NCBI GenBank assembly: GCA_963922315.1
Contig: CAWUID010000031.1
Location: 1 to 24,462 of the forward strand
DNA from: JAHDBG01 sp963922315
GTDB lineage: Bacteria; Pseudomonadota; Gammaproteobacteria; Chromatiales; Chromatiaceae
DNA: 24,462 nt
Direction: 5' to 3'
Positions 1 through 7,881 of the stretch are shown piece by piece. The position numbers were made by a program, and so were the translations under genes. The notes beneath the pieces are model-generated. The model saw only the letters and a list, made by a program, of their open reading frames with translations, searched no databases and was not told the origin of the DNA. Positions within the stretch are counted from its first letter, which is position 1. Each line of letters starts with the position of its first letter.

Positions 1-262
1 GAAGCCAGGTCAGTTCCATTTTGAGCCGCCCGATCTCCTGGTACAACGGAGCTGTGAGCTGCTCATGGTCTATCGGGGCTTGGGTTCGCTCGAATAACTG
101 TGACGATTGATTGAGCAAAGTGCTTTTCCACTGACTAATCTGGGTCGGCCCAACGCTATATTCACTGGCTAACTGATTGGCTGTCTTATCCCCTTTGCAA
201 GCCGCTAACGCCACTTTGGCTTTAAAATCTGCTGTGTACTGCTTGCGTTTTTTGGCGGCCAT
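1..262 (-). CDS. IS3-family transposase OrfA, partial (C-terminus off the window)
   Basis: The first 87 codons read from the ATG at 262. OrfA supplies the DNA-binding part of the IS3 transposase; in the family it is joined to OrfB by programmed -1 frameshifting. The N-terminus is basic (MAAKKRKQYTADFKAKVALA), followed by a helix-turn-helix with the family pattern of a conserved Ala-Ser-Glu-Tyr turn, then a Pro-Thr-Gln-Ile-Ser-Gln-Trp recognition helix (about residues 27-45). A leucine-rich segment near residues 73-87 (LYQEIGRLKMEL) is the start of the leucine-zipper dimerisation region. An AGGAG sequence 8 bases upstream supports the start. The frame stays open to the edge, so I cannot tell whether the copy is intact. 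Confidence 0.85.
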   Translation of the reverse strand, partial: MAAKKRKQYTADFKAKVALAACKGDKTANQLASEYSVGPTQISQWKSTLLNQSSQLFERTQAPIDHEQLTAPLYQEIGRLKMELTWL

Positions 263-355
263 TTAATGAACTCCTGTTCAGATAATCTAAGGGAGGAAAT
301 TTGCAACCACTGTCATTCCTTAACCACTGGTCCAGTTTTTGGGGTCCACTATAGT
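1..355 (-). mobile_element. IS3-family insertion sequence, right-hand piece only
   Basis: This is one end of an insertion sequence that continues off the left edge. The minus strand shows the classic IS3 layout: a terminal sequence containing TGGACCCCAAAAACTGGACC (about 330-350), a short leader, a ribosome binding site (AGGAG) and the OrfA start at 262. The exact outer tip was not fixed; it lies roughly between 350 and 357, because the opposite end and the target duplication are not visible. The element abuts a decayed gene that starts without its own 5' end, so the insertion probably truncated it. Confidence 0.75.
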
Positions 356-356
356 G

Positions 357-1014
357 CAGACGGAGGCAGGTTGGTTGTGGCTGCGTCCTGCCGCATTGCA
401 GGATCAGTTGCGCCGTTATGCTGCATTGCCGGAAGCGCAATCTGTTACAACGACCGCAGCGACAGGATTATGCCGGGTTGCACCGTTTGGCCAGCCGGGT
501 GGAACAGGAACTGGCACAGGTTGCTGCCGGTGCCACGCCGGGTCAGGCGTATCGGTTGTTGCAGTCGATGTTGCTGCTGGCAGAATCTCTGGCTGATGAT
601 GATCAGTTACGCCCGGCATGGGGTGATCTGCTGCGGGTGGCACAACAAGTGGCGCGAGCGACCGGGCAGCGGTTGCCGTTGCATCAGCAGGGGTTGAATA
701 AGGCGCAGCACTGGCTGACTCAATATCATTTTGGTTTGCGCTGTTATGCGCAGCCGCCGTTCGGGCGTGTGTTATTATCATTGCAGGGCGAACCGTATGA
801 CGAAGCGCACCGCCGTGTCTGGTCTGGTGACATGGATCCGGCATCAGACCGCCTGCTGGTACGCGATCAGACACAACGGTATGAATTGCGCGCGCTCACT
901 AAGCCGGACTGGGCAGACAGTATCGCGTATGATTCGGGCGTGATCCGGGCGGTGGATGAGCAGCGGCGGAAGTTTGTGTGGCGTGCCGCAGAGCACGGAA
1001 CCGATTGGCAGTGA
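357..1014 (+). pseudogene. 5'-truncated, probably frameshifted gene of unknown function next to the IS
   Basis: From 418 an open frame of 198 codons runs to 1014 and has a coding-like composition with many Leu, Gln and Arg. Its early part (418-~450) reads poorly, while the neighbouring frame from about 355 to 430 gives convincing protein sequence (GWLWLRPAALQDQLRRYAAL). The simplest reading is one gene whose 5' end was removed by the IS, with a single-base indel around 425-450 joining the two frames. The later part is hydrophilic and mostly helical (LHRLASRVEQELAQV and after), ending in a Trp-rich tail. There is no signal peptide or membrane segment and I recognise no family. The alternative is an intact short gene starting at 418. 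The gene runs in the same direction as erpA, 57 bases upstream of it. Confidence 0.5.
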
Positions 1015-1071
1015 GTGCCCGGGTGAGGGTGCTCGTGTTTACGATTTATATATTTCATTCAGGGTGGTTTT

Positions 1072-1416
1072 ATGATGCAGACAACAGAGGATTTATTGGT
1101 CTTTACCCAGGCAGCAGCCGGGAAAGTGGCTGAATTGATTGAGGAAGAAGGGAACCCCGAGCTGAAGCTGCGCATTTATATTCAGGGGGGTGGCTGTTCC
1201 GGCTTTCAGTATGGCTTTACGTTTGACGAGACGTTGCAGGAAGGGGATGAGAGCGTGATGACGGATGGCGTCACCTTGCTGATTGACCCGATGAGTGCGC
1301 AATATCTGACCGGTGCTGAAGTGGATTATTCGGAAGGATTGCAGGGTGCTCAGTTTGTGATTCGTAATCCGAATGCAACGACCACTTGTGGCTGTGGTTC
1401 CTCTTTTTCGGTGTAG
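1072..1416 (+). CDS. erpA: Iron-sulfur cluster insertion protein ErpA
   Basis: A-type iron-sulfur carrier that passes Fe-S clusters to apo-enzymes, including those of isoprenoid synthesis and respiration, in the cytoplasm. The protein is 114 residues, the same length as Escherichia coli ErpA. The three cluster-binding cysteines sit at the canonical positions: Cys42 in GGGCSGFQYGF, and Cys106 and Cys108 in the C-terminal TTCGCGSSFSV. Two ATGs stand in tandem at 1072 and 1075; an AGGGTGG stretch a few bases upstream serves either. The preceding 57-base gap is AT-rich (TTTATATATTTC) and may hold its promoter, but no clear -35 was found. The downstream membrane protein begins 9 bases after the stop, so the two are probably co-transcribed. 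Confidence 0.97.
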   Translation: MMQTTEDLLVFTQAAAGKVAELIEEEGNPELKLRIYIQGGGCSGFQYGFTFDETLQEGDESVMTDGVTLLIDPMSAQYLTGAEVDYSEGLQGAQFVIRNPNATTTCGCGSSFSV

Positions 1417-1425
1417 GCCGGACGC

Positions 1426-2349
1426 ATGGCGACGATTAATTTTCGTTATCAATACAGCCGCAGTACGTTAGGGTTGATCCTGCTGATCGGCGTGCTGCTG
1501 CTGGGGCTGCTGGCCTGGCAATGGGATCTGGTCTATGATATTTATTTTCGTGACCAGCTAACCCGGCTCGGCTGGTTGATTAACGGTGCCATTGTTGTGT
1601 TGTTCCTGACGGGTATGGCGCATATCGTGTTGATTTTGTGGCACTATCGGCACGAAGAGGCCGGTATTGCGCAGTTTTTACGCAATCTGCAACAGCGTCC
1701 TGAGCGACCTCTGCGCGGCATAGAGCCAGTGCGGCTGATTGCGCAGCGGTATGATCGGTTGCAAGCGTTGTATGATGCCCGTCAGCCGATTGATCAGAGT
1801 GCCTTAGCTGCCACGCTGATGGCGTCTGAGAGTATCCGGCAGGGTGTGCCGAAATTTGTGAACAATACGCTGATTCTGACTGGTGTGTTCGGTACCATCG
1901 TTTCGTTATCCATCGCGCTGATCGGGGCCTCGGAGACGCTGGAAAATGCGGTGAGTGCCACCGGGATGGGGATGGTGATTCATGGCATGTCAACCGCTCT
2001 GTCCACCACGATTACCGCGATTGTGTGCTATTTTTATTTTGCGTTCTTTTTTGCCCGGGTGAATGATGCGCAGACCAACCTGGTCGGGGCGATAGAACAG
2101 ATTACGACATTGCATCTGTTGCCGCGTTTCCAGGTGGATACGGAACATGTGTTGTATGAGTTCGCGAGTCTGCTGCGTTCTTTGCAGGGCTTAGCGGAAC
2201 AGATGCAACAAACGCAGACGGTGCTGGCAGAATCAGAATACAAGGTGCTGGCTGCGATACAGGGGGTTGAAACCACGCGGATTCAGCAGAGCCTGGATGT
2301 GATTACGCAACAATTGCGGGTCGGTTTCCGCTTACGTGATGATGAATGA
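1426..2349 (+). CDS. MotA/TolQ/ExbB-type proton channel subunit
   Basis: Inner-membrane protein of 307 residues, probably the channel-forming stator half of an ion-driven motor. Four hydrophobic segments are visible: about residues 14-34, 50-73, 148-171 and 181-212. A long cytoplasmic loop lies between the second and third, as in MotA and ExbB. The last segment (GMVIHGMSTALSTTITAIV) has the small-residue and Thr-rich pattern of the TolQ/ExbB/MotA pore helix. The C-terminal ~90 residues are predicted cytoplasmic helices. It overlaps the next gene by ATGA, and that gene encodes a MotB-like partner, which strongly supports a two-protein complex. It is neither canonical MotA (no flagellar genes nearby) nor TolQ (no tolR, tolA or tolB). 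Its biological job is unknown. Confidence 0.8.
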   Translation: MATINFRYQYSRSTLGLILLIGVLLLGLLAWQWDLVYDIYFRDQLTRLGWLINGAIVVLFLTGMAHIVLILWHYRHEEAGIAQFLRNLQQRPERPLRGIEPVRLIAQRYDRLQALYDARQPIDQSALAATLMASESIRQGVPKFVNNTLILTGVFGTIVSLSIALIGASETLENAVSATGMGMVIHGMSTALSTTITAIVCYFYFAFFFARVNDAQTNLVGAIEQITTLHLLPRFQVDTEHVLYEFASLLRSLQGLAEQMQQTQTVLAESEYKVLAAIQGVETTRIQQSLDVITQQLRVGFRLRDDE

Positions 2350-3359
2350 ATACGGCATTTATTGATTTACGGGCTGACCACCAGACGAATCAGGGTCACG
2401 CTGGTTTCTGGCCGTCGTTCACGGACATCATGACCACGATTGTGATGATCTTTCTGATCGCTCTGGTGGTGTTACTGGCCCGTAATCTGGAACTGGTGCA
2501 ACAGTTGCGCGCGACCATGGCAGCTGAGCAACTGGCGTCTGAACGGGCGTTTGTGGCGGGCGAGAAGAATGATCTGCTGACCACCGCATTACATGCGGCG
2601 GAAGATCGGCTGGCCGATTTGCGTGTGCAGTTGCGGCAGTTGCAGGTACGGGATCAGGCGCAACTGGCTCAGATCGCTGAGCAGCAGTATCAGATGGCAG
2701 ATTTGCAGCAGGCGCGCGATCAGTTTGCGCAGGAAGCAGCGGCTCTGCTGGTCTTGCGCGAGCAACTGCAATCTGAGGTCGCGCAGTTGAAGGTACAGTC
2801 GCGCAAGGCGCAGCTTGCGTTACAACAACGCGAAGTCGCTTTGCAGGCCGCGCAGGTCGATATGCAGATGCTTGATACTGAGTTGCAGGCTATGCGGGAT
2901 GATCTGACTGGCGCACAGCAGCACAGCCAGGTCTTGCGTGCGCAGTTGGACGAAAAGACGCAATTACTGGCAGCGCAAACAACGGAAGCCCAGGCCGCAG
3001 AACGGCGTTATGCCACCCTGGCGGAAGACTATACCCACCTGAAGACAAAATATGACAAGCTGGTGCGGCCAGCGCGTTCAGCACGCGGACGTTATCGAGT
3101 GGAGGTACGTTATCGGAAGCGGGCGGGTGAGTATCAGATTGCGTGGCGGGAAGGGGCGTCAGGCCAGTTTCAGGTGGTGACTCAGGAGGCTCTGGACAGG
3201 ATACTGACCCGTCTGGATCAGCAGCATACTCAGGGCTTATATATCCGGGTGGTACTGCCGGATGACAGTGAGTTGTCCCATACCGAAGCCTGGAAGTTTA
3301 CTTTGTATCTGCACCAGCGCTACGATTATTATTTTAAAAAACCCAGCCGGGTAGATTGA
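2346..3359 (+). CDS. MotB-like coiled-coil membrane protein, partner of the upstream channel subunit
   Basis: A 337-residue protein with one N-terminal membrane helix (about residues 28-45) preceded by FWPSFTDIMT. That motif is the MotB-like signature, and Asp27 sits where stator units carry their proton-binding aspartate. After the helix, residues ~48-235 form a long, Gln- and Ala-rich coiled coil. A small C-terminal domain (~236-337) rich in Tyr, Arg and beta-type sequence follows. This tail does not show the peptidoglycan-binding OmpA motif expected of MotB, Pal or ZorB. I infer a rod that reaches away from the membrane and ends in an unknown binding domain. It is translationally coupled to the channel subunit by a 4-base overlap. 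The family is not one I can name. Confidence 0.7.
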   Translation: MNTAFIDLRADHQTNQGHAGFWPSFTDIMTTIVMIFLIALVVLLARNLELVQQLRATMAAEQLASERAFVAGEKNDLLTTALHAAEDRLADLRVQLRQLQVRDQAQLAQIAEQQYQMADLQQARDQFAQEAAALLVLREQLQSEVAQLKVQSRKAQLALQQREVALQAAQVDMQMLDTELQAMRDDLTGAQQHSQVLRAQLDEKTQLLAAQTTEAQAAERRYATLAEDYTHLKTKYDKLVRPARSARGRYRVEVRYRKRAGEYQIAWREGASGQFQVVTQEALDRILTRLDQQHTQGLYIRVVLPDDSELSHTEAWKFTLYLHQRYDYYFKKPSRVD

Positions 3360-3380
3360 AGAAAGAGCGATTTTATTTGC

Positions 3381-3399
3381 AATACTCTCTCAGAGTATT
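3381..3399. repeat. Perfect 8-bp inverted repeat upstream of gatA
   Basis: AATACTCT-CTC-AGAGTATT, two perfect 8-base arms around a 3-base loop, ending 22 bases before the GTG start of gatA. There is no T-run after it, so an intrinsic terminator is unlikely. It could be a protein-binding operator or a small hairpin at the junction between the MotB-like gene and gatA. Confidence 0.5.
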
Positions 3400-3421
3400 C
3401 TGAACAGTTGTGAGTGAATAA

Positions 3422-4894
3422 GTGAGTAATATGCAAGTCGAGAGTATCGCAAGACAGGCCGCTGATCTACGCGCCGGTGTGTATTCCAGTGTGGAACTGA
3501 CACAACATTATCTGACACGGATCCGGCAGTTGGATGGTGCGCTGAACAGTCTGATCACAGTGACCGAAGAGATTGCGCTGGCACAGGCACAGGCCGCAGA
3601 CAAACAATTGGCCACGGGCAGTGCCGGGCCGTTGGCCGGGATTCCGATTGTGCATAAAGATGTGTTCTGCACGCAGGGTGTCAGAACCAGTTGTGGCTCG
3701 CGGATGCTGGATAATTTTGTTGCGCCCTATGATGCGACCATGGTCAGCCGGTTACAGGCTGCTGGCTGTGTGATGCTGGGCAAAGCAAATATGGATGAGT
3801 TTGCGATGGGCTCATCGAATGAAAACAGTTTTTACGGGCCAGTGCACAACCCCTGGTCAACCGATTGTGTGCCAGGGGGATCTTCCGGTGGCTCGGCGGT
3901 AGCGGTGGCGGCACGCTTGTGTGCCGCGGCGACGGGTTCTGATACCGGTGGCTCGGTGCGCCAGCCGGCAGCGCTGACTGGAATCACCGGTCTGAAGCCG
4001 ACTTATGGCAGGTGTTCGCGCTGGGGCATGGTGGCATTCGCATCATCGCTGGATCAGGCAGGCATCCTGGCGCATAGTGCGCAGGATGCAGCGACATTGT
4101 TGCAGACGATGGCCGGTTTTGACGCACAGGATTCGACCTGTGCGCAACAATCAGTGCCAGATTATGCCGCCGGGTTGGCAGGTAATTTGCGCGGGCTGCG
4201 GATTGGCTTGCCACGCGAGTTTTTTGCTGATGGGCTGGATGCTGAAGTAGCGGCATTGGTACAGCAGGCGGCACAGGTGTATGAATCGCTGGGTGCGACG
4301 CTGGTGGAAGTGAACTTGCCGGCCAGTCAGGCGAGCATTCCGGCATACTATGTGGTGGCGCTGGCTGAGGCTTCGTCCAATCTGTCGCGGTATGACGGGG
4401 TACGTTTCGGGCATCGTAGTGCAAAGACCGACGATCTGGCTGCTTTGTATGCACATTCGCGAGCAGAAGGGTTCGGGACTGAGGTCAAACGACGCATTAT
4501 GTTGGGGACTTATGTGCTGTCTGAAGGCTACTATGATGCGTATTACGTACAGGCGCAGAAAGTGCGGCAATTGATTGCGGATGACTTCCAGCGGGTATTA
4601 CAAGAGGTTGATCTGTTGCTTGGCCCGGTGACACCCTTTGTCTCTTTCGAGCTGGGTAAATGGCAGCAGGATCCGGTGCAGATGTATCTGAGTGATATAT
4701 ACACTGTGCCGGTCAGTCTGGCTGGCCTGCCGGCGCTGAGTCATCCGGCAGGTTTTGCCCAGAATGGCATGCCGGTCGGCGTGCAACTGATTGGTAACTA
4801 TTGGGCCGAACCGCAATTATTACAGACTGCACATCAGTATCAGGGTGTGACCGACTGGCATCAGCAGGCACCTGATTTGAGCCAGGTTGGGTGA
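3422..4894 (+). CDS. gatA: Glutamyl-tRNA(Gln)/aspartyl-tRNA(Asn) amidotransferase subunit A
   Basis: Glutaminase subunit of the GatCAB complex, which converts misacylated Glu-tRNA(Gln) or Asp-tRNA(Asn) to the correct amide form. It is 490 residues and belongs to the amidase-signature family. The Ser-cisSer-Lys triad lies at the textbook positions: Lys79 (IPIVHKD), Ser154 (PGGSSGGSAVA) and Ser178 (GSDTGGSVRQP). Counting from the GTG at 3422 gives this register; an ATG three codons later (3431) is an alternative start. The C-terminal motif (MPVGVQLIG) is also typical. What is odd is the context: gatC does not precede it and gatB does not follow it, although the three usually form one operon. 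Another amidase is possible, but the close match around the triad favours GatA. Confidence 0.92.
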   Translation: MSNMQVESIARQAADLRAGVYSSVELTQHYLTRIRQLDGALNSLITVTEEIALAQAQAADKQLATGSAGPLAGIPIVHKDVFCTQGVRTSCGSRMLDNFVAPYDATMVSRLQAAGCVMLGKANMDEFAMGSSNENSFYGPVHNPWSTDCVPGGSSGGSAVAVAARLCAAATGSDTGGSVRQPAALTGITGLKPTYGRCSRWGMVAFASSLDQAGILAHSAQDAATLLQTMAGFDAQDSTCAQQSVPDYAAGLAGNLRGLRIGLPREFFADGLDAEVAALVQQAAQVYESLGATLVEVNLPASQASIPAYYVVALAEASSNLSRYDGVRFGHRSAKTDDLAALYAHSRAEGFGTEVKRRIMLGTYVLSEGYYDAYYVQAQKVRQLIADDFQRVLQEVDLLLGPVTPFVSFELGKWQQDPVQMYLSDIYTVPVSLAGLPALSHPAGFAQNGMPVGVQLIGNYWAEPQLLQTAHQYQGVTDWHQQAPDLSQVG

Positions 4895-6075
4895 GGCGTC
4901 ATGAATCGGCTGTACAGCCGCTGCCATACTGGCGCTTATCCAGCTTTTATGTGTTTCATTTTGCGATCCTCGGTGTTGCCATTCCGTACTGGGGGCTGAT
5001 GCTGAAGGGGCGGGGGTTTGATGCGCAATCAATTGGTGAGCTCATCGCAATTCCATTAGCTGCGAAGATTGTTGCGCCGAATATCTGGGGCTGGCTGTGT
5101 GATCGGGTCGAACACCGTATCTCGCTGATTCGGTTGGGTGCTTTTTGTTCGGTGCTGGCGTTTGTCGGGCTGTTCTGGGTACAGACCTTCTGGCTGATGG
5201 CCGCCGTGATGCTGATCTATGGCTTTTTCTGGAACGCAAATCTGCCGCAATTTGAGGCGCTGACTTTTCAGTATCTGCGCGACCAGGCGGCGTTATACGC
5301 TCGTATCCGGGTGTGGGGCTCGGTGGGTTTTATGCTGGCAGTGATCTGCCTCGGTTGGCTGATTGATTTATATGGTTCGGAAATTGTGCTGTGGGCTGTT
5401 ATGGGTCTGTTCTTTTTTTTATGGATCAGCACCCTGACAGTTGCAGAACCACCGGCCGTACCCCATCCACCAGATGCGGTGACCTTGTCAGAATTGTTGC
5501 GTCGTCCGGTGGTCTGGGCATTTCTGGCAGCAATTTTTTTGTTGCAGACCAGCCACGGGCCTTATTACACCTTTTACACGATTTATCTGGAAGACTATGG
5601 TTATAGTAAGACGCTGATTGGTCAGTTATGGGCTCTGGGAATTCTGGCCGAAATCGTGTTGTTCTGGGGGGCACACTATGCGTTACGTCGCTGGTCGGTA
5701 CGACGATTGTTGATCACCAGTTTTGCGCTGACTGCACTGCGTTGGGTGATGATTGCCTGCTGGCCGGAATTTTTGCCGAATCTGATTCTGGCACAGTTAC
5801 TAAATGCGGCGAGTTTCGGCCTGTTTCATGTCTCAGCAATTCACTGGGTGCAACACTATTTCCCCGGGCGTTTGCAGGGACGTGGTCAGGCGCTGTATTC
5901 CAGCATGTGTTTTGGTGCTGGTGGTGCTGTGGGCAGCCTGAGTAGTGGTTATTTGTGGGATGGTCTCGGCGGGCAACTCACCTTCCTGCTGGCTATTGTG
6001 TTGCCACTGATGGCTGCTGTGCTGATTGGTGCTGGTATGCGAGCTGCGGATATGCCGACCTATGGCACACGCTGA
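4891..6075 (+). CDS. Major facilitator superfamily transporter, HcaT/MFS_1-like
   Basis: A 394-residue inner-membrane transporter with about twelve hydrophobic segments in two halves, the usual MFS size. The first half carries Asn-Ile-Trp-Gly-Trp-Leu-Cys-Asp-Arg (near residues 64-72), matching the loop 2-3 signature of the family (W-G/x-x-x-D-R). The sequence PYWGLMLKGRGFDAQSIGEL resembles the 3-phenylpropionate/nucleoside-type branch (HcaT-like). The substrate cannot be told from sequence. The start is a GTG overlapping the gatA stop (GTGA), and the end overlaps rsmB by 14 bases, so it is translated in one unit with both neighbours. A link to tRNA or rRNA modification is not implied; this looks like simple operon packing. 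Confidence 0.85.
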   Translation: MRRHESAVQPLPYWRLSSFYVFHFAILGVAIPYWGLMLKGRGFDAQSIGELIAIPLAAKIVAPNIWGWLCDRVEHRISLIRLGAFCSVLAFVGLFWVQTFWLMAAVMLIYGFFWNANLPQFEALTFQYLRDQAALYARIRVWGSVGFMLAVICLGWLIDLYGSEIVLWAVMGLFFFLWISTLTVAEPPAVPHPPDAVTLSELLRRPVVWAFLAAIFLLQTSHGPYYTFYTIYLEDYGYSKTLIGQLWALGILAEIVLFWGAHYALRRWSVRRLLITSFALTALRWVMIACWPEFLPNLILAQLLNAASFGLFHVSAIHWVQHYFPGRLQGRGQALYSSMCFGAGGAVGSLSSGYLWDGLGGQLTFLLAIVLPLMAAVLIGAGMRAADMPTYGTR

Positions 6076-7360
6076 CCCACGCCAGCAGGCGCTGACCAAT
6101 CTGCAGCAGGTGTTGCAGGGGCGGGCGCTGGATCAGGTGCTGGCTGCGCCGACTCGTTTAAGTGCACGGGATCAGGCGTTAGTGGCTGAATTTAGCTACG
6201 GCTTGTGTCGTTGGTATCGCCAACTGGACACCGTAGTCGCTCGTTATGTACGCAAACCGCTGCGGCGCAAGGATCAGGTAGTCCGGTACATTTTATTGCT
6301 GGGTGCGTATCAGTTGTTATACAACCGGGTGCCGGATCATGCGGTACTGGCGACCAGTGTAGCCCTGACGCGGCGCCTGGCAAAGCCCTGGGCAGCTGGT
6401 TTGGTGAACGGTGTGTTGCGTCAGTTGCAACGCGATCTGCAGGCTGGGATCAGCCTGACTGAAGATACGCCAGCAGTGCGTTATGCGCAACCGGACTGGT
6501 TGTTGAAACAGATGCAGGCCGCTTATCCGCAGGATTGGGCAACGATTCTGGACGCATTGCAACAGCGGGCGCCGATGACGTTGCGCCTGAATTCGCGTCG
6601 TCAGTCTCTGCCGGATTATCTGGCGGCCTTGTCAGCAGCTGGAATGTCAGGTGTGGCGGTGGAGTCAGTGCCAGGTGCGGTTGTATTGGAACAGCCAACC
6701 GCAGTGGAACAGATACCGGGGTTTGCGGAGGGGATCGTGTCGGTGCAGGATGCGGGGGCGCAATTGGCAGCGCAATGGCTGGATGTGCAACCGGGACAGC
6801 GTATTCTGGATGCGTGTGCTGCGCCAGGTGGCAAAACCGGGCACCTTCTGGAACTGGCTGCTGGTGCCGTGGATCTGGTCGCAGTGGATCGACAGGCGGA
6901 TCGGATGGAACGGGTTGCAGATAATCTGCAACGGTTACAGTTACATGCACAGTGTGAAGTGCTGGATGCCAGCCAGCCGCCAGCAGTGTGGCGACAACAA
7001 CCGTTTGACCGGATTTTGCTGGATGTGCCTTGTTCTGCAACCGGTGTGATGCGGCGTCACCCCGATATTCGTTTGTTGCGCCGGTCCGACGATATCCCCG
7101 CTCTGGCACAGCGCCAGGCAGCTCTGCTGCGTGCGGTGTGGCCATGCCTGAAAGTTGGCGGCATGTTGTTGTATGCCACCTGTTCGGTATTGCCGACAGA
7201 AAATCAGCATCAGATCATGGCGTTTATACAACAACATCCCGACGCACACCCAGTGCCTATGGATCAGACATGGGGTCATGCCTGTTCGGTCGGACGGCAG
7301 ATTTATCCGGGTGAACAGACGATGGATGGGTTCTACTATGCCTTGCTGACAAAAAGATGA
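6062..7360 (+). CDS. rsmB: 16S rRNA m5C967 methyltransferase RsmB
   Basis: SAM-dependent methyltransferase that makes 5-methylcytosine at position 967 of 16S rRNA. It is 432 residues, close to the E. coli enzyme. The N-terminal ~140 residues form a NusB-like RNA-binding fold. The catalytic half shows the SAM motif ILDACAAPGGKTGHL (Asp250), the release cysteine Cys324 in DVPCSATGVMRRHPD, and the nucleophile Cys374 in YATCSVLPTEN. I chose the ATG at 6062 because the protein begins MAHADPRQQAL there, as expected for the family; an upstream in-frame start at 6026 would add 12 residues lying inside the transporter gene. It is the last gene of the rightward block and converges on the PIN toxin. Confidence 0.95.
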   Translation: MAHADPRQQALTNLQQVLQGRALDQVLAAPTRLSARDQALVAEFSYGLCRWYRQLDTVVARYVRKPLRRKDQVVRYILLLGAYQLLYNRVPDHAVLATSVALTRRLAKPWAAGLVNGVLRQLQRDLQAGISLTEDTPAVRYAQPDWLLKQMQAAYPQDWATILDALQQRAPMTLRLNSRRQSLPDYLAALSAAGMSGVAVESVPGAVVLEQPTAVEQIPGFAEGIVSVQDAGAQLAAQWLDVQPGQRILDACAAPGGKTGHLLELAAGAVDLVAVDRQADRMERVADNLQRLQLHAQCEVLDASQPPAVWRQQPFDRILLDVPCSATGVMRRHPDIRLLRRSDDIPALAQRQAALLRAVWPCLKVGGMLLYATCSVLPTENQHQIMAFIQQHPDAHPVPMDQTWGHACSVGRQIYPGEQTMDGFYYALLTKR

Positions 7361-7416
7361 GAGCTCACTTTCTCAAGTAGTACGAAAATTTTTGACCACC
7401 ACAGTATTTTTATACA
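7361..7416. other. Convergent intergenic gap between rsmB and the PIN toxin gene
   Basis: This 56-base gap separates two genes that point at each other. It contains a weak stem starting at the rsmB stop (TGAGA at 7358-7362 and TCTCA at 7371-7375) and two short T-runs. No strong intrinsic terminator could be drawn for either strand. The AT-rich composition begins here and continues through the toxin-antitoxin pair. Confidence 0.4.
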
Positions 7417-7869
7417 TCATGCCGAAAGCACTGTTTTCCAGTCATGAAGAATCGCAATATGCCCATATTGCCTTGCTTTCTCTACGTGTCGTTTATCGGC
7501 GGTGATAAAAACACCGTCATAGGAAATCGCCATAGCATGATAGGTGCTATCATATATTGATGGAAAACCGGATTTCTGGTTTCCATCCTCAGTTATCTGC
7601 ATCGCCAGTTCAAATTGTGGTGCTGTTGGTGTTGTAATAGTGAGATATGACTTTTCAGATGTCTTGATAATGTGAAGTGCATCGGATAAAAAAAATCTGT
7701 TTTGTGCTGCTACTGATAATACCTCATAAACAAATATATCGGGGCAGACAACAGAAATTCCATTCTTTCCGATATATTGTAAAAGTTTTATGGCATCGTC
7801 ACGATCTTCTTCTTTCAGGAAGATTTTTACAAACAGGCTTGAGTCAAGAACTACATATTTTGTACGCAT
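7417..7869 (-). CDS. PIN-domain ribonuclease toxin, VapC-like
   Basis: A 150-residue PIN-domain protein, probably the toxin of a type II pair that cleaves RNA with Mg2+. The acidic residues expected of the active site are present: Asp9 in YVVLDSSLFVK, Glu49 in IFVYEVLSVA, Asp107 in IYDSTYHAMA and Asp125 in ITADKRHVEKA. The order and spacing match the family. The gene begins 12 bases after the stop of a small upstream gene on the same strand, the standard antitoxin-toxin layout. Base composition is clearly more AT-rich than the housekeeping genes on either side, which suggests a later arrival. The RNA target is unknown. Confidence 0.85.
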   Translation of the reverse strand: MRTKYVVLDSSLFVKIFLKEEDRDDAIKLLQYIGKNGISVVCPDIFVYEVLSVAAQNRFFLSDALHIIKTSEKSYLTITTPTAPQFELAMQITEDGNQKSGFPSIYDSTYHAMAISYDGVFITADKRHVEKARQYGHIAILHDWKTVLSA

Positions 7870-7881
7870 AGCACTATATTT

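Noticed and set aside
1426..3359. Zorya anti-phage system (ZorA-ZorB)
   Set aside because: The MotB-like protein lacks the OmpA domain, the MotA-like protein lacks the long tail, and no helicase or nuclease partner follows.
6450..7145. A 231-codon minus-strand open frame inside rsmB
   Set aside because: It is Pro- and His-rich shadow sequence opposite a clearly conserved gene.
7361..7416. Bidirectional intrinsic terminator between rsmB and the toxin gene
   Set aside because: The stem is only five base pairs and is not directly followed by the T-run.
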